Assembly: GCA_018896875.1 (NCBI GenBank)
Contig: JAHILT010000032.1
Span: 1-60,897, forward strand
DNA from: Patescibacteria group bacterium
GTDB lineage: Bacteria; Patescibacteriota; Minisyncoccia; UBA6257; 02-FULL-45-10c
Reading direction: 5' to 3'
Length of the DNA stretch: 60,897 bases
Notes under the pieces: generated by a model
Databases searched by the model: none
Seen by the model: the letters and a program-made list of their open reading frames with translations, nothing else
Told to the model about the DNA's origin: nothing
Shown here: positions 1 to 8,217 of the stretch, one piece after another
Layout: the number at the start of each line of letters is the position of its first letter
How positions within the stretch are numbered: the stretch's first letter is position 1
Program-made: the position numbers and the translations under genes

Positions 1-2
1 CT

Positions 3-191
3 GGAGACGGTGATTTTTATTGTCTAGCGGATTATTTAGTCAAGAACGACAAACTTGAATGCATTCTGATTCCAAATCAAAATAAATACTCGGCGCTTCT
101 GAAGAAGATAAATAAAAATGACAAAAAGTATTTAAATTTCATAAGCAATCTGCGGTCAAAATTAGAGCTTAAAAAGAAAAAGGCCCCATAA
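3..191 (+). CDS. NYN-domain (LabA/DUF88-like) protein, C-terminal fragment
   Basis: Only the last 62 residues lie in the window: the frame enters at base 3 and stops at TAA 189-191. It opens with GDGDFYCLADYL, continues with CILIPN and KYSALLKK, and ends in a Lys-rich tail. An Asp-rich GDGDF strand followed by a hydrophobic strand and a basic helix is typical of the end of NYN (PIN-like) domains. In that family the Asp residues bind the metal for RNA cleavage. The N-terminal half and any fused domain are outside the window, so substrate and role cannot be given. An intrinsic terminator follows within the last codons. Confidence 0.7.
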   Translation, partial: GDGDFYCLADYLVKNDKLECILIPNQNKYSALLKKINKNDKKYLNFISNLRSKLELKKKKAP

Positions 192-216
192 GGACGAAAC
201 CTTAGAGGGGCTTTTT
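177..216 (+). terminator. Intrinsic terminator after NYN gene
   Basis: AAAAAGGCCCC and GGGGCTTTTT pair, extended by an inner TAAGG/CCTTA pair and followed by a T run. The left arm overlaps the stop codon of the NYN-domain gene. Confidence 0.85.
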
Positions 217-333
217 CGTGGTGATCTTATTGGAAGATTAACATGATTTATATTTTTTCGTCAAATAAAAAGAGCTGTGGATAAGTTTATTTTTTTATAA
301 ACAACATTGCAGGTAAAAAATTATTATTTGTTG

Positions 334-339
334 TATAAT
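334..339 (+). promoter_or_regulatory. Probable -10 box before the 11-bp repeat array
   Basis: A perfect TATAAT hexamer stands directly before the 11-bp repeat array. No convincing -35 box is seen at normal spacing. If used, transcription would start near 346 and the whole array would be a ~320-nt leader of the 948-residue gene. Confidence 0.4.
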
Positions 340-345
340 AAAAAG

Positions 346-660
346 ATAGTAATACAATAGCAAAACAATAGTAATTAAAGAGTAACTAAAAAATAGTAAC
401 TCAATAGTAATTCAGTAGAAATTCAAAAGTTAGTAATACAATCGTAATTCGGTAGAAATTCAGTAGAAATTCAATCGTATTACAACAGAATTACAACCAA
501 ATTTCTATAGAATTACATTTTAAAAAATAATTACCATCGAATTTCCATTGAATTACCACAAAATTACGATTATTATCTAATTACTATTGAATTACTTCTC
601 AAAATAATTACTCTTTCCTAATAATTACTCTTTTTAAAATAATTACTATTGAATTACATT
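346..660. repeat. 11-bp iteron array in inverted orientation
   Basis: The left half (346 to about 495) is a run of 11-bp units close to AGTAATTCAAT (variants AGTAATACAAT, AGAAATTCAGT, CGTAATTCGGT). The right half (about 505 to 658) holds the reverse complement (ATTACTATTGAATTAC and similar), with looser spacing. The two halves can therefore pair into one long imperfect hairpin. The array fills the gap between a terminator and the start codon at 665, with no coding potential. Function is unknown. Confidence 0.85.
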
Positions 661-664
661 TAGC

Positions 665-3511
665 ATGTACAAACTAAAAACAATACTTTTCAGCACTATC
701 ATTGTCTTAACGCTAATGATAAGTACCACATTCGCCTGGACCAACCCATCCGCCAATCCTCCCGACGGCTCGGGGACTTTGACGGCTTCTACTACGAACA
801 TTGGCATCGGGACGACGAATCCGGGGTATAAATTAGATGTTAATGGAACATTGCGTGTATCAAGTTCGGCAACTTTTAGTGGGGCCTTTTCAGTTGGTGC
901 TGGTCTTTATGTAGGAACTGGCGGAGGGGGAATGTATATAAATACAATAGGTGCAAGAAGTGCTGGGGATGGTTTTACCATTCAAGGTAGAAGAACAGCA
1001 GCGAGTGGATTGCCTAGTGTCCGTATTATATCCGAGACTGGACTTAATAATGATGATATAGCAGTTCAAATTGGTGGTAATGCACCAGTTATGAATATAA
1101 TGCAAGGCGGCAACGTCGGCATCGCTTCCACTACTCCCTGGGGACTTCTATCTGTCAATCCAAACGGGATTACTGGCCCGGCGTTTGTCGTTGGTTCTTC
1201 CACGGTTACCAATTTGATTGTTACTAATGGCGGCAACGTCGGCATCGGGACGACGGCTCCAGCAGAAAAATTAACCTTGCCTTATGGGAATAAAATTGGG
1301 TTCACATTTAGTGATGCTAATTTAAATGTTTATAATAGTATTGGAAAACCAGCTACCGGAAATAGTCCTCTTACTTTTTCTGCTACTTATGCTCCTCCTA
1401 CTGCTGATGATATTTTTGATTTTAGAAATAATCTTGGATCTGTTATGGTAATAGAACAAAGTGGAGAAGTCGGCATCGGGACGACGGATCCAGATGGGAA
1501 ATTAACAGTTAATACCGGCGAAATCAGGATTAAAAATGCTGATACGTATGGATTATCATTTGATTACAGTTCCTGGACGCAGAATGCTCGCATCTGGTTA
1601 TCTGACACATTCCAATTGAATCTCGCTGGGCACACAGGAATTCAGATGTTTAGTAATCATTTAAACGGCGTCTGGACTCCTCGGTTTGCGATTGACATGA
1701 GCGGCAATGTCAGCTTGGGAAACGGCAAACTGTATGTGAAGGAATCTACTGCCAACGTCGGCATCGCTTCCACTACTCCTTGGGGACTTCTATCCGTCAA
1801 TCCAAACGGAATTACCGGCCCGGCGTTTGTCGTTGGTTCTTCCACGGTTACCAATTTGATTGTTACTAATGGCGGAAACGTCGGCATCGGGACGTCGGCT
1901 CCGAATAAATTATTACACTTAAAAACCGCCAGCGGTAACGCGGAATTAGATATTCAAAGTGTTGATAGTCCATATTGGGGTATTTATCAAGATGACACTA
2001 CTGATGATTTGCGTTTTTGGAATGTTGATAACAGAATGACTATCACTGATGCCGGCAATGTTGGGATTGGGACTGTAAGTCCGACCTCTCTCCTTGAGAT
2101 AGTTGGAGATGCATCATTAGATAGTTTTTCAACTAATACTAATGCTTTGCCAGCTATTCGAGATTCACACTCTTCAATCGTTGCTAATGGTTATATTTAT
2201 GTAATTGGAGGATACGATGACAGCAGTGCTGTGTCTACCGTTTACTACGCCGAACTTAACAGCGATGGCTCAACTGGAACTTGGTCTACTAATGCCAATG
2301 CTTTGCCAGTCGCTCTATATGGTCACTCCTCAGTCGTTGCTAATGGTTATGTTTATGTAATTGGAGGAGCTAATGTATCCACTGTCTATTACGCCAAGCT
2401 TAATAGCGATGGCTCAACTGGAACTTGGTCTACTAATACTAATGCTTTGCCTACTACTCGATATGTTCATTCTTCAGTCGTTGCTAATGGTTATGTTTAT
2501 GTAATCGGAGGTTATGATGGTACTAATTATCAATCCACTGTTTATTATGCTGAACTTAACAGCGACGGCTCAACTGGAACTTGGTCTACTAATGCCAATG
2601 CTTTACCAGCTATTGGAGGTAATCGTCCCGCAACAGTTTCTAATGGTTATGTTTATGTAACTGGAGGATGGGACAAAACTAATGTTTTATCCACCGTCTA
2701 TTACGCCAAGCTTAATAGCGATGGCTCAACTGGAACTTGGTCTACTAATGCCAATGCTTTGCCAGCTGCTCGAAGTAATCACTCCTCAGTTGTTGCTAAT
2801 GGTTATGTCTATATAATTGGAGGGGGTGATACTGGCGGTTATAGATCCACTGTTTATTATGCTGAACTTAACAGCGACGGCTCAACTGGAACTTGGTCTA
2901 CTAATGCCAATGCTTTGCCGGGAATTAGAGTTAGACATTCTTCAGTTGTTGCTAATGGTTATGTTTATGTAATTGGAGGAAATGATAGTTTTAATAATCA
3001 ATCAACTGTTTATTATGCTTCCACCGCCCGAATAAAATTCAAGGGAAATCTTGATTTGCTTGGGTTAACATCGTCTTCTCTTACCGATTCTCCAGGTGAC
3101 ACAGGTTCTTCTATTTTCGCTGGAAATATTTTTAGTAATAATACCTTAGAAGTTGGTGGTAATGCTCAATTTTGGAATGGAGTGGGGATTAATGGCAATT
3201 TAACTGTTAATGATGGACTCTCTGTTTCTGGAACCGTAGATATGTTTGGTGCGTGGGAAAGTAAATCAGCTGACACTTCTTATTTAGCAGAGTCTGATGG
3301 ATTTGTAGTTATACACACACTAGATAGTACTTCTAGCATTCTAACTGACAGCGCAAATCCTCCAACTATTGTAAGGGCATGGGTTGCTGGCGTAGTAACA
3401 GGCAATAGACGAGGTTCTGGAACGGTTCCTGTAAGAAAAGGGGATTATTGGAAGGTTGTAACTAATACAGGAACAGCGGCTACGATTTTTTGGATACCGT
3501 TAGGGCAATAA
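665..3511 (+). CDS. Secreted GIGT-repeat / Kelch-repeat surface protein
   Basis: The 948-residue protein starts with a signal peptide (hydrophobic residues about 5-24, then FAWTNPSANPP), so export is expected. Residues about 45-480 carry repeated N(V/I)GIGTT-P-KL motifs at roughly 45, 150, 193, 270, 366, 409 and 468, as in tail-fibre-like proteins of CPR bacteria and Bacteroidetes. Residues about 480-785 hold six Kelch-type repeats of ~54 residues with HSSVVANGYVYVIGG and STVYYAELNSDGSTGTWSTN blocks, which should form a beta-propeller. The C-terminal ~160 residues are unassigned. Base composition is richer in GC than its neighbours, and internal blocks are near-identical at DNA level. No phage genes are nearby. 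A ligand-binding or attachment role is inference. Confidence 0.75.
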   Translation: MYKLKTILFSTIIVLTLMISTTFAWTNPSANPPDGSGTLTASTTNIGIGTTNPGYKLDVNGTLRVSSSATFSGAFSVGAGLYVGTGGGGMYINTIGARSAGDGFTIQGRRTAASGLPSVRIISETGLNNDDIAVQIGGNAPVMNIMQGGNVGIASTTPWGLLSVNPNGITGPAFVVGSSTVTNLIVTNGGNVGIGTTAPAEKLTLPYGNKIGFTFSDANLNVYNSIGKPATGNSPLTFSATYAPPTADDIFDFRNNLGSVMVIEQSGEVGIGTTDPDGKLTVNTGEIRIKNADTYGLSFDYSSWTQNARIWLSDTFQLNLAGHTGIQMFSNHLNGVWTPRFAIDMSGNVSLGNGKLYVKESTANVGIASTTPWGLLSVNPNGITGPAFVVGSSTVTNLIVTNGGNVGIGTSAPNKLLHLKTASGNAELDIQSVDSPYWGIYQDDTTDDLRFWNVDNRMTITDAGNVGIGTVSPTSLLEIVGDASLDSFSTNTNALPAIRDSHSSIVANGYIYVIGGYDDSSAVSTVYYAELNSDGSTGTWSTNANALPVALYGHSSVVANGYVYVIGGANVSTVYYAKLNSDGSTGTWSTNTNALPTTRYVHSSVVANGYVYVIGGYDGTNYQSTVYYAELNSDGSTGTWSTNANALPAIGGNRPATVSNGYVYVTGGWDKTNVLSTVYYAKLNSDGSTGTWSTNANALPAARSNHSSVVANGYVYIIGGGDTGGYRSTVYYAELNSDGSTGTWSTNANALPGIRVRHSSVVANGYVYVIGGNDSFNNQSTVYYASTARIKFKGNLDLLGLTSSSLTDSPGDTGSSIFAGNIFSNNTLEVGGNAQFWNGVGINGNLTVNDGLSVSGTVDMFGAWESKSADTSYLAESDGFVVIHTLDSTSSILTDSANPPTIVRAWVAGVVTGNRRGSGTVPVRKGDYWKVVTNTGTAATIFWIPLGQ
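1111..1252 (+). repeat. Long direct repeat within the GIGT gene, copy 1
   Basis: A ~142-bp block beginning CAACGTCGGCATCGC is nearly identical to 1753-1894, with only a handful of third-position changes. It encodes one GIASTTPWGLL module plus the start of the next. Confidence 0.85.
1753..1894 (+). repeat. Long direct repeat within the GIGT gene, copy 2
   Basis: Second copy of the 1111-1252 block, 642 bp downstream in the same frame. Recent internal duplication or gene conversion is the simplest explanation. Confidence 0.85.
2230..3020 (+). repeat. Kelch-coding tandem DNA repeats
   Basis: Units of about 160 bp share long identical runs such as GATGGCTCAACTGGAACTTG and GTCGTTGCTAATGGTTATG. 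Nucleotide identity is too high for protein-level constraint alone, so recent expansion or homogenisation is likely. Confidence 0.8.
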
Positions 3512-3538
3512 TATTTGGAAGTCCGACTTCCAAATATT
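3510..3538 (+). terminator. Palindromic terminator of the GIGT/Kelch gene
   Basis: A perfect 13-bp hairpin AATATTTGGAAGT / ACTTCCAAATATT with a CCG loop starts inside the stop codon. Its core GGAAGTC/GACTTCC recurs at 3925-3945. Confidence 0.65.
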
Positions 3539-3620
3539 AAAAATCAATTGATTTTGATTTTCATTTTTGAGTGTGGTATATTTAACAAAGTAAATAATAA
3601 TTAATTTTTTATTACTTGGT

Positions 3621-3917
3621 ATGAAAAAGAAAATAAATAAAAAACAATCATCAATTCCTGAACGGCAGTTTGGAGTTATTTTAGAAAGTATGGATTCTAA
3701 ACTTAGTTCAGTTTTGGAAAGTCATCAAGCATTGGATGTTAAGATTGATAAAAACCATGAAGAATTTAGAGAATTTAGAAGTGAAGTTAATTATAAATTT
3801 GATGCGGTTTTTGATGAATTACATATCATTCGCAATGAGCTCAAAGAAAAAGTTGGACGGGATGAATTTATTCTTTTAGAAAAAAGAGTAATGGCTTTAG
3901 AAAAATCAAGAAAATAA
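3621..3917 (+). CDS. Small coiled-coil protein, function unknown
   Basis: A 98-residue, highly charged protein without signal peptide or membrane segment. Residues about 17-95 look helical with heptad-like spacing (LESMDSKLSSVLESHQALD, EVNYKFDAVFDELHIIRNEL), so a coiled coil is likely. I do not recognise an enzyme domain. It stands alone between two hairpins that share the same GGAAGTC core, and the downstream neighbour is convergent. It resembles small coiled-coil proteins common in CPR genomes; no role can be assigned. Confidence 0.6.
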   Translation: MKKKINKKQSSIPERQFGVILESMDSKLSSVLESHQALDVKIDKNHEEFREFRSEVNYKFDAVFDELHIIRNELKEKVGRDEFILLEKRVMALEKSRK

Positions 3918-3924
3918 AATTATC

Positions 3925-3945
3925 TAAGGAAGTCGGACTTCCTTA
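3925..3945. terminator. Bidirectional hairpin between convergent genes
   Basis: TAAGGAAGTC / GACTTCCTTA is a perfect 10-bp palindrome around one G. It lies between the stop codons of the coiled-coil gene (+) and the flippase gene (-) and could end both transcripts. Confidence 0.65.
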
Positions 3946-3947
3946 TA

Positions 3948-5384
3948 TTAAAATTTAAGTAATTTCTCTTTTTGGATTTTTAGCACGAGGAAGTAGATAG
4001 GGGCGGAAATAATTATGTTTAATATCAGCGGACAGCTGATATTTTTTAATAAATAAGTTGTGATAGCCATTACAATTCCAGCTAAAATCATTTTTTTGAT
4101 ATTAGGCAAAACAACAAAAGGATTTATTGTTTGCATTTTTGTCCAAATAAAACAATTGGAAGCAATTTGAGTAAAAATTGTAGAAATAGCTGCCCCAGTT
4201 ATTCCAAATTTAGGAATTAAAAGAATATTAAAAACGATATTGCCGATAGCTCCTATCATAGAAAAAGTGATAAAGTTTTTTTGTTGTTCATGAGCTAAAA
4301 TAGAATTACTTATTATTACTGATGGATAAATTATTAAAGTTGTAAACATTAAAATTTGGAAAGCGACAGCGCTAGATTGATATTGAGCTCCAAAAAGAAG
4401 GTTAATAATTTGATCTCCTAAAATTATTCCTCCTAATGCCATAGGAATAGCCACTAGAAATGAAACAGATACAGTTCTTTCTAAAAGTTTTTTAGCATTT
4501 ATTAAATTTTCTTTTATAGCTTTAGTAAGTGCGGGGAAAATGCTAATAGCGAACAGAGAGGCAAGAGTATAAAAAGCTTGTACTGGTTTTTGTGCAGCTG
4601 AATAAAAACCAACCTCTTCTGATGAACGCATCCAGCCAAGCATAATCAAATCCGTATTAAGCATTATTGCTCCTAAAAAACTTGCCAACGCAAAAGGTAA
4701 AGAAGATTTTAATATTGGTTTAATTAAAGAAAAATCAAATTCGCTGATAGATATTTTAAATCGGTTTTTAAGAGCAATAGCAATTGCGAGAAAACCAATA
4801 ACTATTCCTAATAAATATCCTAAAGCAAGGCTTTGGCTAGTTGGCGCTAATATTAAAAAGTAAATTCCGAAACCAGTAATACAAAGATTAGTAAGTATTT
4901 CATCAATTCCTTCATATTGCATTTTTTCTTTGGCTCGGCTTATGGTAAATCCAAAATTTCTAAGACTGTCGAAAAGAAGTATTAAGGCGATTAGCGGAAT
5001 AAGTGTTTTTGCTTCTGGGATATTAGAAAGATATGGAGCTCCAAAAACCAAAAACGACATTCCTATAGCTAATAGAATAAGTTTTATATAAAAAACAGTA
5101 GAAAAATATTTTTTAGAAGTTTCTGGGTTTTTGACTGATTCTCTAATAACGATAGCACTCATACCCATATCAGAGAGAATAATCATAAAGGCTACTATTC
5201 CCATTACATAAGAAAAAGCACCCCAACTGGATGGACCTAATATTCTAGCGGCGAAAACTATAAGCGCCATTCGTAAAAGTCGTCCAGAAATTTGTCCAAA
5301 AAATAACCAAAAAGTATTTTTGGCAATTGTTTGTTTTAGTCCTTCGTTTTTAAACAGAAGATTTTTAATTTTATTAATAGACAT
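3948..5384 (-). CDS. Polysaccharide (oligosaccharide) flippase, MOP superfamily
   Basis: A 478-residue polytopic membrane protein with about 12-14 hydrophobic segments. The N-terminus (NTFWLFFGQISGRLLRM, then ARILGPSSWGAFSYVMG) is the classic opening of Wzx/RfbX-type flippases. Such proteins move undecaprenyl-diphosphate-linked glycans across the cytoplasmic membrane for O-antigen, capsule or glycoprotein assembly. It lies next to an epimerase and an undecaprenyl-phosphate sugar transferase, which supports a shared envelope-glycan role. Length is normal. No glycosyltransferases or polymerase are in the window, so the glycan cannot be named. The start at 5384 is the only ATG upstream of the first membrane helix. 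Confidence 0.85.
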   Translation of the reverse strand: MSINKIKNLLFKNEGLKQTIAKNTFWLFFGQISGRLLRMALIVFAARILGPSSWGAFSYVMGIVAFMIILSDMGMSAIVIRESVKNPETSKKYFSTVFYIKLILLAIGMSFLVFGAPYLSNIPEAKTLIPLIALILLFDSLRNFGFTISRAKEKMQYEGIDEILTNLCITGFGIYFLILAPTSQSLALGYLLGIVIGFLAIAIALKNRFKISISEFDFSLIKPILKSSLPFALASFLGAIMLNTDLIMLGWMRSSEEVGFYSAAQKPVQAFYTLASLFAISIFPALTKAIKENLINAKKLLERTVSVSFLVAIPMALGGIILGDQIINLLFGAQYQSSAVAFQILMFTTLIIYPSVIISNSILAHEQQKNFITFSMIGAIGNIVFNILLIPKFGITGAAISTIFTQIASNCFIWTKMQTINPFVVLPNIKKMILAGIVMAITTYLLKNISCPLILNIIISAPIYFLVLKIQKEKLLKF

Positions 5385-5428
5385 AATATAAATATAACAT
5401 TTTGTAAATGTATATTGTTATATAATTT

Positions 5429-6376
5429 ATGAAATATATTGTTACTGGTGGGGCGGGATTTATTGGTTCTCATATAGTTGATGCGTTAATCAAGAAGGGA
5501 TATAAGGTTTTAATAATTGATAATATGGTGACAGGGAAAAAAGAGAACATCAATCCTAAGGCTGAATTTTACAAATTAGACATTTTTAATGAAAATGATA
5601 TTGAATATTTATTCAAAGGTGTTGACGGAATTTTTCATACTGCGGCCTTGGCTAGGATTCAACCTTCATTTGAAGATCCAGATTTGTATTTTAAAGCTAA
5701 TACTGTTGGCACAAGAAATGTGTTAGTGTGTGCTAAAAAATATGGTGTTAAAAGAGTGGTTTATTCAGCCTCGTCCTCCGCTTATGGCGATACTGTGATT
5801 CCTACACTAGAAGACGAGAAGATAGTTTCGCAATCCTTACATCCTTATGGCTCTACAAAGAGAATGGGCGAAATGCTAATGTCTGATTTGGGAATTATGA
5901 CTGGTGGACCCGAGACAGTTTGCCTTAGGTATTTTAATGTTTATGGACCTAGACAAACTACCGAAACAGATGGCGCTTACCCAACTGTTATTGGGTTATT
6001 TTTAGGATTATTAAAAAAGAAAAAATCATTGACAATTGTACCAGACGGGCATCAACGTCGTGATTTTACTTGGGTTGGAGACGTGGTTAATGCTAATATT
6101 TTAGCGATGGAATCGAAAAAAGTTGGCAAGGCAGAAATTATAAATATTGGATCTGGAGAAAATTATTCTATTTGGAATATTGCTAGGTTGGTTTTGGAAT
6201 TGCCAGAAAAAACTTCAGAAAAAGAGTTACTTGAAAGTGGTAAGTGCGTATTTGCTCCGCAACGAAGAGGTGAGGTGCGTGAGACTTTAGCGAATATTTT
6301 CAAGGCTAAAAAATTTTTAGGATGGCAACCAAAAATGAAGTTTAAAAACGGTATTAAAGAGTTGTTGAAAAAGTAA
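5429..6376 (+). CDS. NAD-dependent sugar-nucleotide epimerase/dehydratase
   Basis: A 315-residue extended short-chain dehydrogenase. Residues 7-15 are the NAD-binding GGAGFIGSH; SASSSAYGD and YGSTK supply the catalytic Ser and the Tyr-x3-Lys pair. Length and sequence fit the UDP-glucose/UDP-GlcNAc 4-epimerase branch (GalE/WbpP-like), which makes nucleotide sugars for surface glycans; the exact substrate is not certain. It is divergent from the flippase (44 bp between start codons) and convergent with the sugar transferase at 6410, so the three form one small glycan locus. No Shine-Dalgarno sequence is seen. Confidence 0.85.
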   Translation: MKYIVTGGAGFIGSHIVDALIKKGYKVLIIDNMVTGKKENINPKAEFYKLDIFNENDIEYLFKGVDGIFHTAALARIQPSFEDPDLYFKANTVGTRNVLVCAKKYGVKRVVYSASSSAYGDTVIPTLEDEKIVSQSLHPYGSTKRMGEMLMSDLGIMTGGPETVCLRYFNVYGPRQTTETDGAYPTVIGLFLGLLKKKKSLTIVPDGHQRRDFTWVGDVVNANILAMESKKVGKAEIINIGSGENYSIWNIARLVLELPEKTSEKELLESGKCVFAPQRRGEVRETLANIFKAKKFLGWQPKMKFKNGIKELLKK

Positions 6377-6409
6377 TATATAAATATTTTTTGTTTTACT
6401 TTTTTTTAT

Positions 6410-7747
6410 TTAGTTGTTAGTAAACAAAAACTTAATAGTTTTAAGCAAGATGCTTAAATCCAAAAAAGGAGAATTATTTTTAATGTAATAAATATCAAAT
6501 TGGGTTTTTTCGTATGCCTCTTCTACTGTGGCTCCGTAGCGAAAATTTATTTGCGCCCATCCAGTTATTCCAGGCTTAGTTAAATGACGCAATTCATAAT
6601 AAGGAATTTCTTTTTTTAATTCAGCTACAAACTCAGGCCTTTCTGGTCTTGGTCCTATAAAAGAAAGTTCACCTTTTAAAATATTGATTAGTTGTGGCAA
6701 TTCGTCTATATGAGATGTTCTTAAAAACTTTCCTATTTTAGTAGCGCGATTATCATTAAAATAATTTGCCCATTGTGGGCCGTTTTTTTCAGCGTCTATT
6801 TTCATAGTTCGGAATTTATATATAGTAAATTCTTTGCCGTTTTTACCAACTCTTTTTTGTTTGAATATAGCTGACCCTTTTGAAGATAATCTCACGACCA
6901 GAGTAATCAATAAGAGAAAAGGAGAAAGCGTAATTAACATTAATAGCGCTAAAATATATTCTAGTGGCGTAATTAAAATTTCATAAATTTTATGTTTTTT
7001 TGTGATGTTTTCTAAAAACCACACTTCTTCTAATTCGGTTAAAGGAACTTTTTTAAAAACTAATTCATAGAAATTAGCTAAGTCTATAACACCTATTCCT
7101 TCTAAAAGCATTTTATATATAAGACTAGAAGATTTGACGTCTTTCTTGATATACGAGGGAATAACTATAGTATTTATTTTATTTTCAGAAATTATTTGAT
7201 ATAAATCTTCAAGCTCTTTATCTTTTAGTCCATCTTTTATCCATGATTTTATTTCGTAACCTAACTGGTTATTGTTTTTTAGATAAGAAGTTATTTTTTG
7301 TATGATTTTGTTGTCTCCTATTAAAAGTATTTTATTTGCTGGATTACTTTTGCCAAGAATGATATTTACTGCTTGTCTATAAAAATATCCTATTCCGCTA
7401 AATATTATAAGGAAAATAAAAAGATTGGTTTTTGGAGCTACGTTAATATTAAGACTTAGGTAAAAGAAAATTGTTGCGGAGGTAGCGTTAAAAAGCATGG
7501 AATACCAGAATTTTTTATCAAAATCCAAATCGCTTTTGAGTGATTTAAAATCGTAAAGTCCAGCGATATAGAAAATTAAAATCCAAACAGCCAAAACTAT
7601 AGTAAAAGGTCCTACATGTGAATCAGTGAATTGTCCGTAAAATTCAGAACCATATCTTAGCCAAAGCGTTAGAAGTAGAGAAAGATAAAATATAGCGGTA
7701 TCGCCTAAGAAAATATTTATTTGTTTTATTTTTGAAAATGATTCCAT
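6410..7747 (-). CDS. Undecaprenyl-phosphate sugar phosphotransferase (polyprenyl glycosylphosphotransferase)
   Basis: 445 residues. The N-terminal half has about five membrane segments and a CoA-binding-like central part (ILLIGDNKIIQKI). The C-terminal ~185 residues are a bacterial sugar transferase domain with KRVGKNGKEFTIYKFRTM and GELSFIGPRPERPEF, the conserved blocks of WcaJ/WbaP-type enzymes. These transfer a sugar-1-phosphate from a nucleotide sugar to undecaprenyl phosphate, the first step of lipid-linked glycan assembly. Its start codon follows a leader (ATTTTACATTTACTATC) shared with several other genes in the window. Upstream lies a three-way-junction element. Confidence 0.88.
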   Translation of the reverse strand: MESFSKIKQINIFLGDTAIFYLSLLLTLWLRYGSEFYGQFTDSHVGPFTIVLAVWILIFYIAGLYDFKSLKSDLDFDKKFWYSMLFNATSATIFFYLSLNINVAPKTNLFIFLIIFSGIGYFYRQAVNIILGKSNPANKILLIGDNKIIQKITSYLKNNNQLGYEIKSWIKDGLKDKELEDLYQIISENKINTIVIPSYIKKDVKSSSLIYKMLLEGIGVIDLANFYELVFKKVPLTELEEVWFLENITKKHKIYEILITPLEYILALLMLITLSPFLLLITLVVRLSSKGSAIFKQKRVGKNGKEFTIYKFRTMKIDAEKNGPQWANYFNDNRATKIGKFLRTSHIDELPQLINILKGELSFIGPRPERPEFVAELKKEIPYYELRHLTKPGITGWAQINFRYGATVEEAYEKTQFDIYYIKNNSPFLDLSILLKTIKFLFTNN

Positions 7748-7768
7748 GATAGTAAATGTAAAATGTTG

Positions 7769-8033
7769 GCAACTTCTAAATAAATATTTTTACAGAATTA
7801 AAACCTTGATTTTGACTAAGACCAAGGCTTGTTAACGAAAATGTATGAATATACTTTGAGGAAACATAACGAAGGGATTGGACAAAATCAAGGTTCTCTT
7901 TGAGTAAGAAAATTTTATTTAAGTTCTTCGTTGCTCCGCCTCGGCGTGGTAAAACCACGGCCTCGTTGTCGTGCCTAGAACTTAATATAAAATTTTTCTT
8001 ATTAATTCGTGAAAACATTTGTTTAGAGGTTGC
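7769..8033 (+). repeat. Three-way-junction element, copy A
   Basis: Outer stem 7769-7801 with 8002-8033: about 32 bp, four non-Watson-Crick positions (mostly G-U) and one bulge. Arm 1 spans 7804-7893, closed by CCTTGATTTTG/CAAAATCAAGG. Arm 2 spans 7905-8001, closed by TAAGAAAATTTTAT and its partner. Each arm tip carries a core also present in copies B and C (CAAGGCTTG, GAGGAAACATAAC; arm 2 inverted with GTGGT...ACCAC). An 80-codon frame across it is a by-product of the palindromes. It could be a structured RNA or a non-autonomous mobile element. Confidence 0.8.
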
Positions 8034-8217
8034 TTAATCAAATATCAAAATGACAATTCAAAATCCAAAATTGGATAATTTTAAAATTGATTTTGATTTG
8101 TATTCTATAGTATAGTATTATTATATAATTAAATTAAAATAAAGTCGTGGCAACAATAATTCAAAGTGTAAGTGTCTAAAATTTTACATTTTGATATTTA
8201 AATTTTAAATTTGAAAC

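Noticed and set aside
346..660. CRISPR array
   Set aside because: Units are only 11 bp, have no unique spacers and reverse orientation halfway; no cas genes are present. No other CRISPR-like array was seen.
665..3511. Prophage tail-fibre region
   Set aside because: No phage structural, lysis, integrase or packaging genes are near, and the protein has a signal peptide, so a cell-surface protein is more likely.
7776..8018. 80-codon open frame on the minus strand
   Set aside because: It lies wholly inside the paired strands of three-way-junction element A; the sequence is explained by palindromes.
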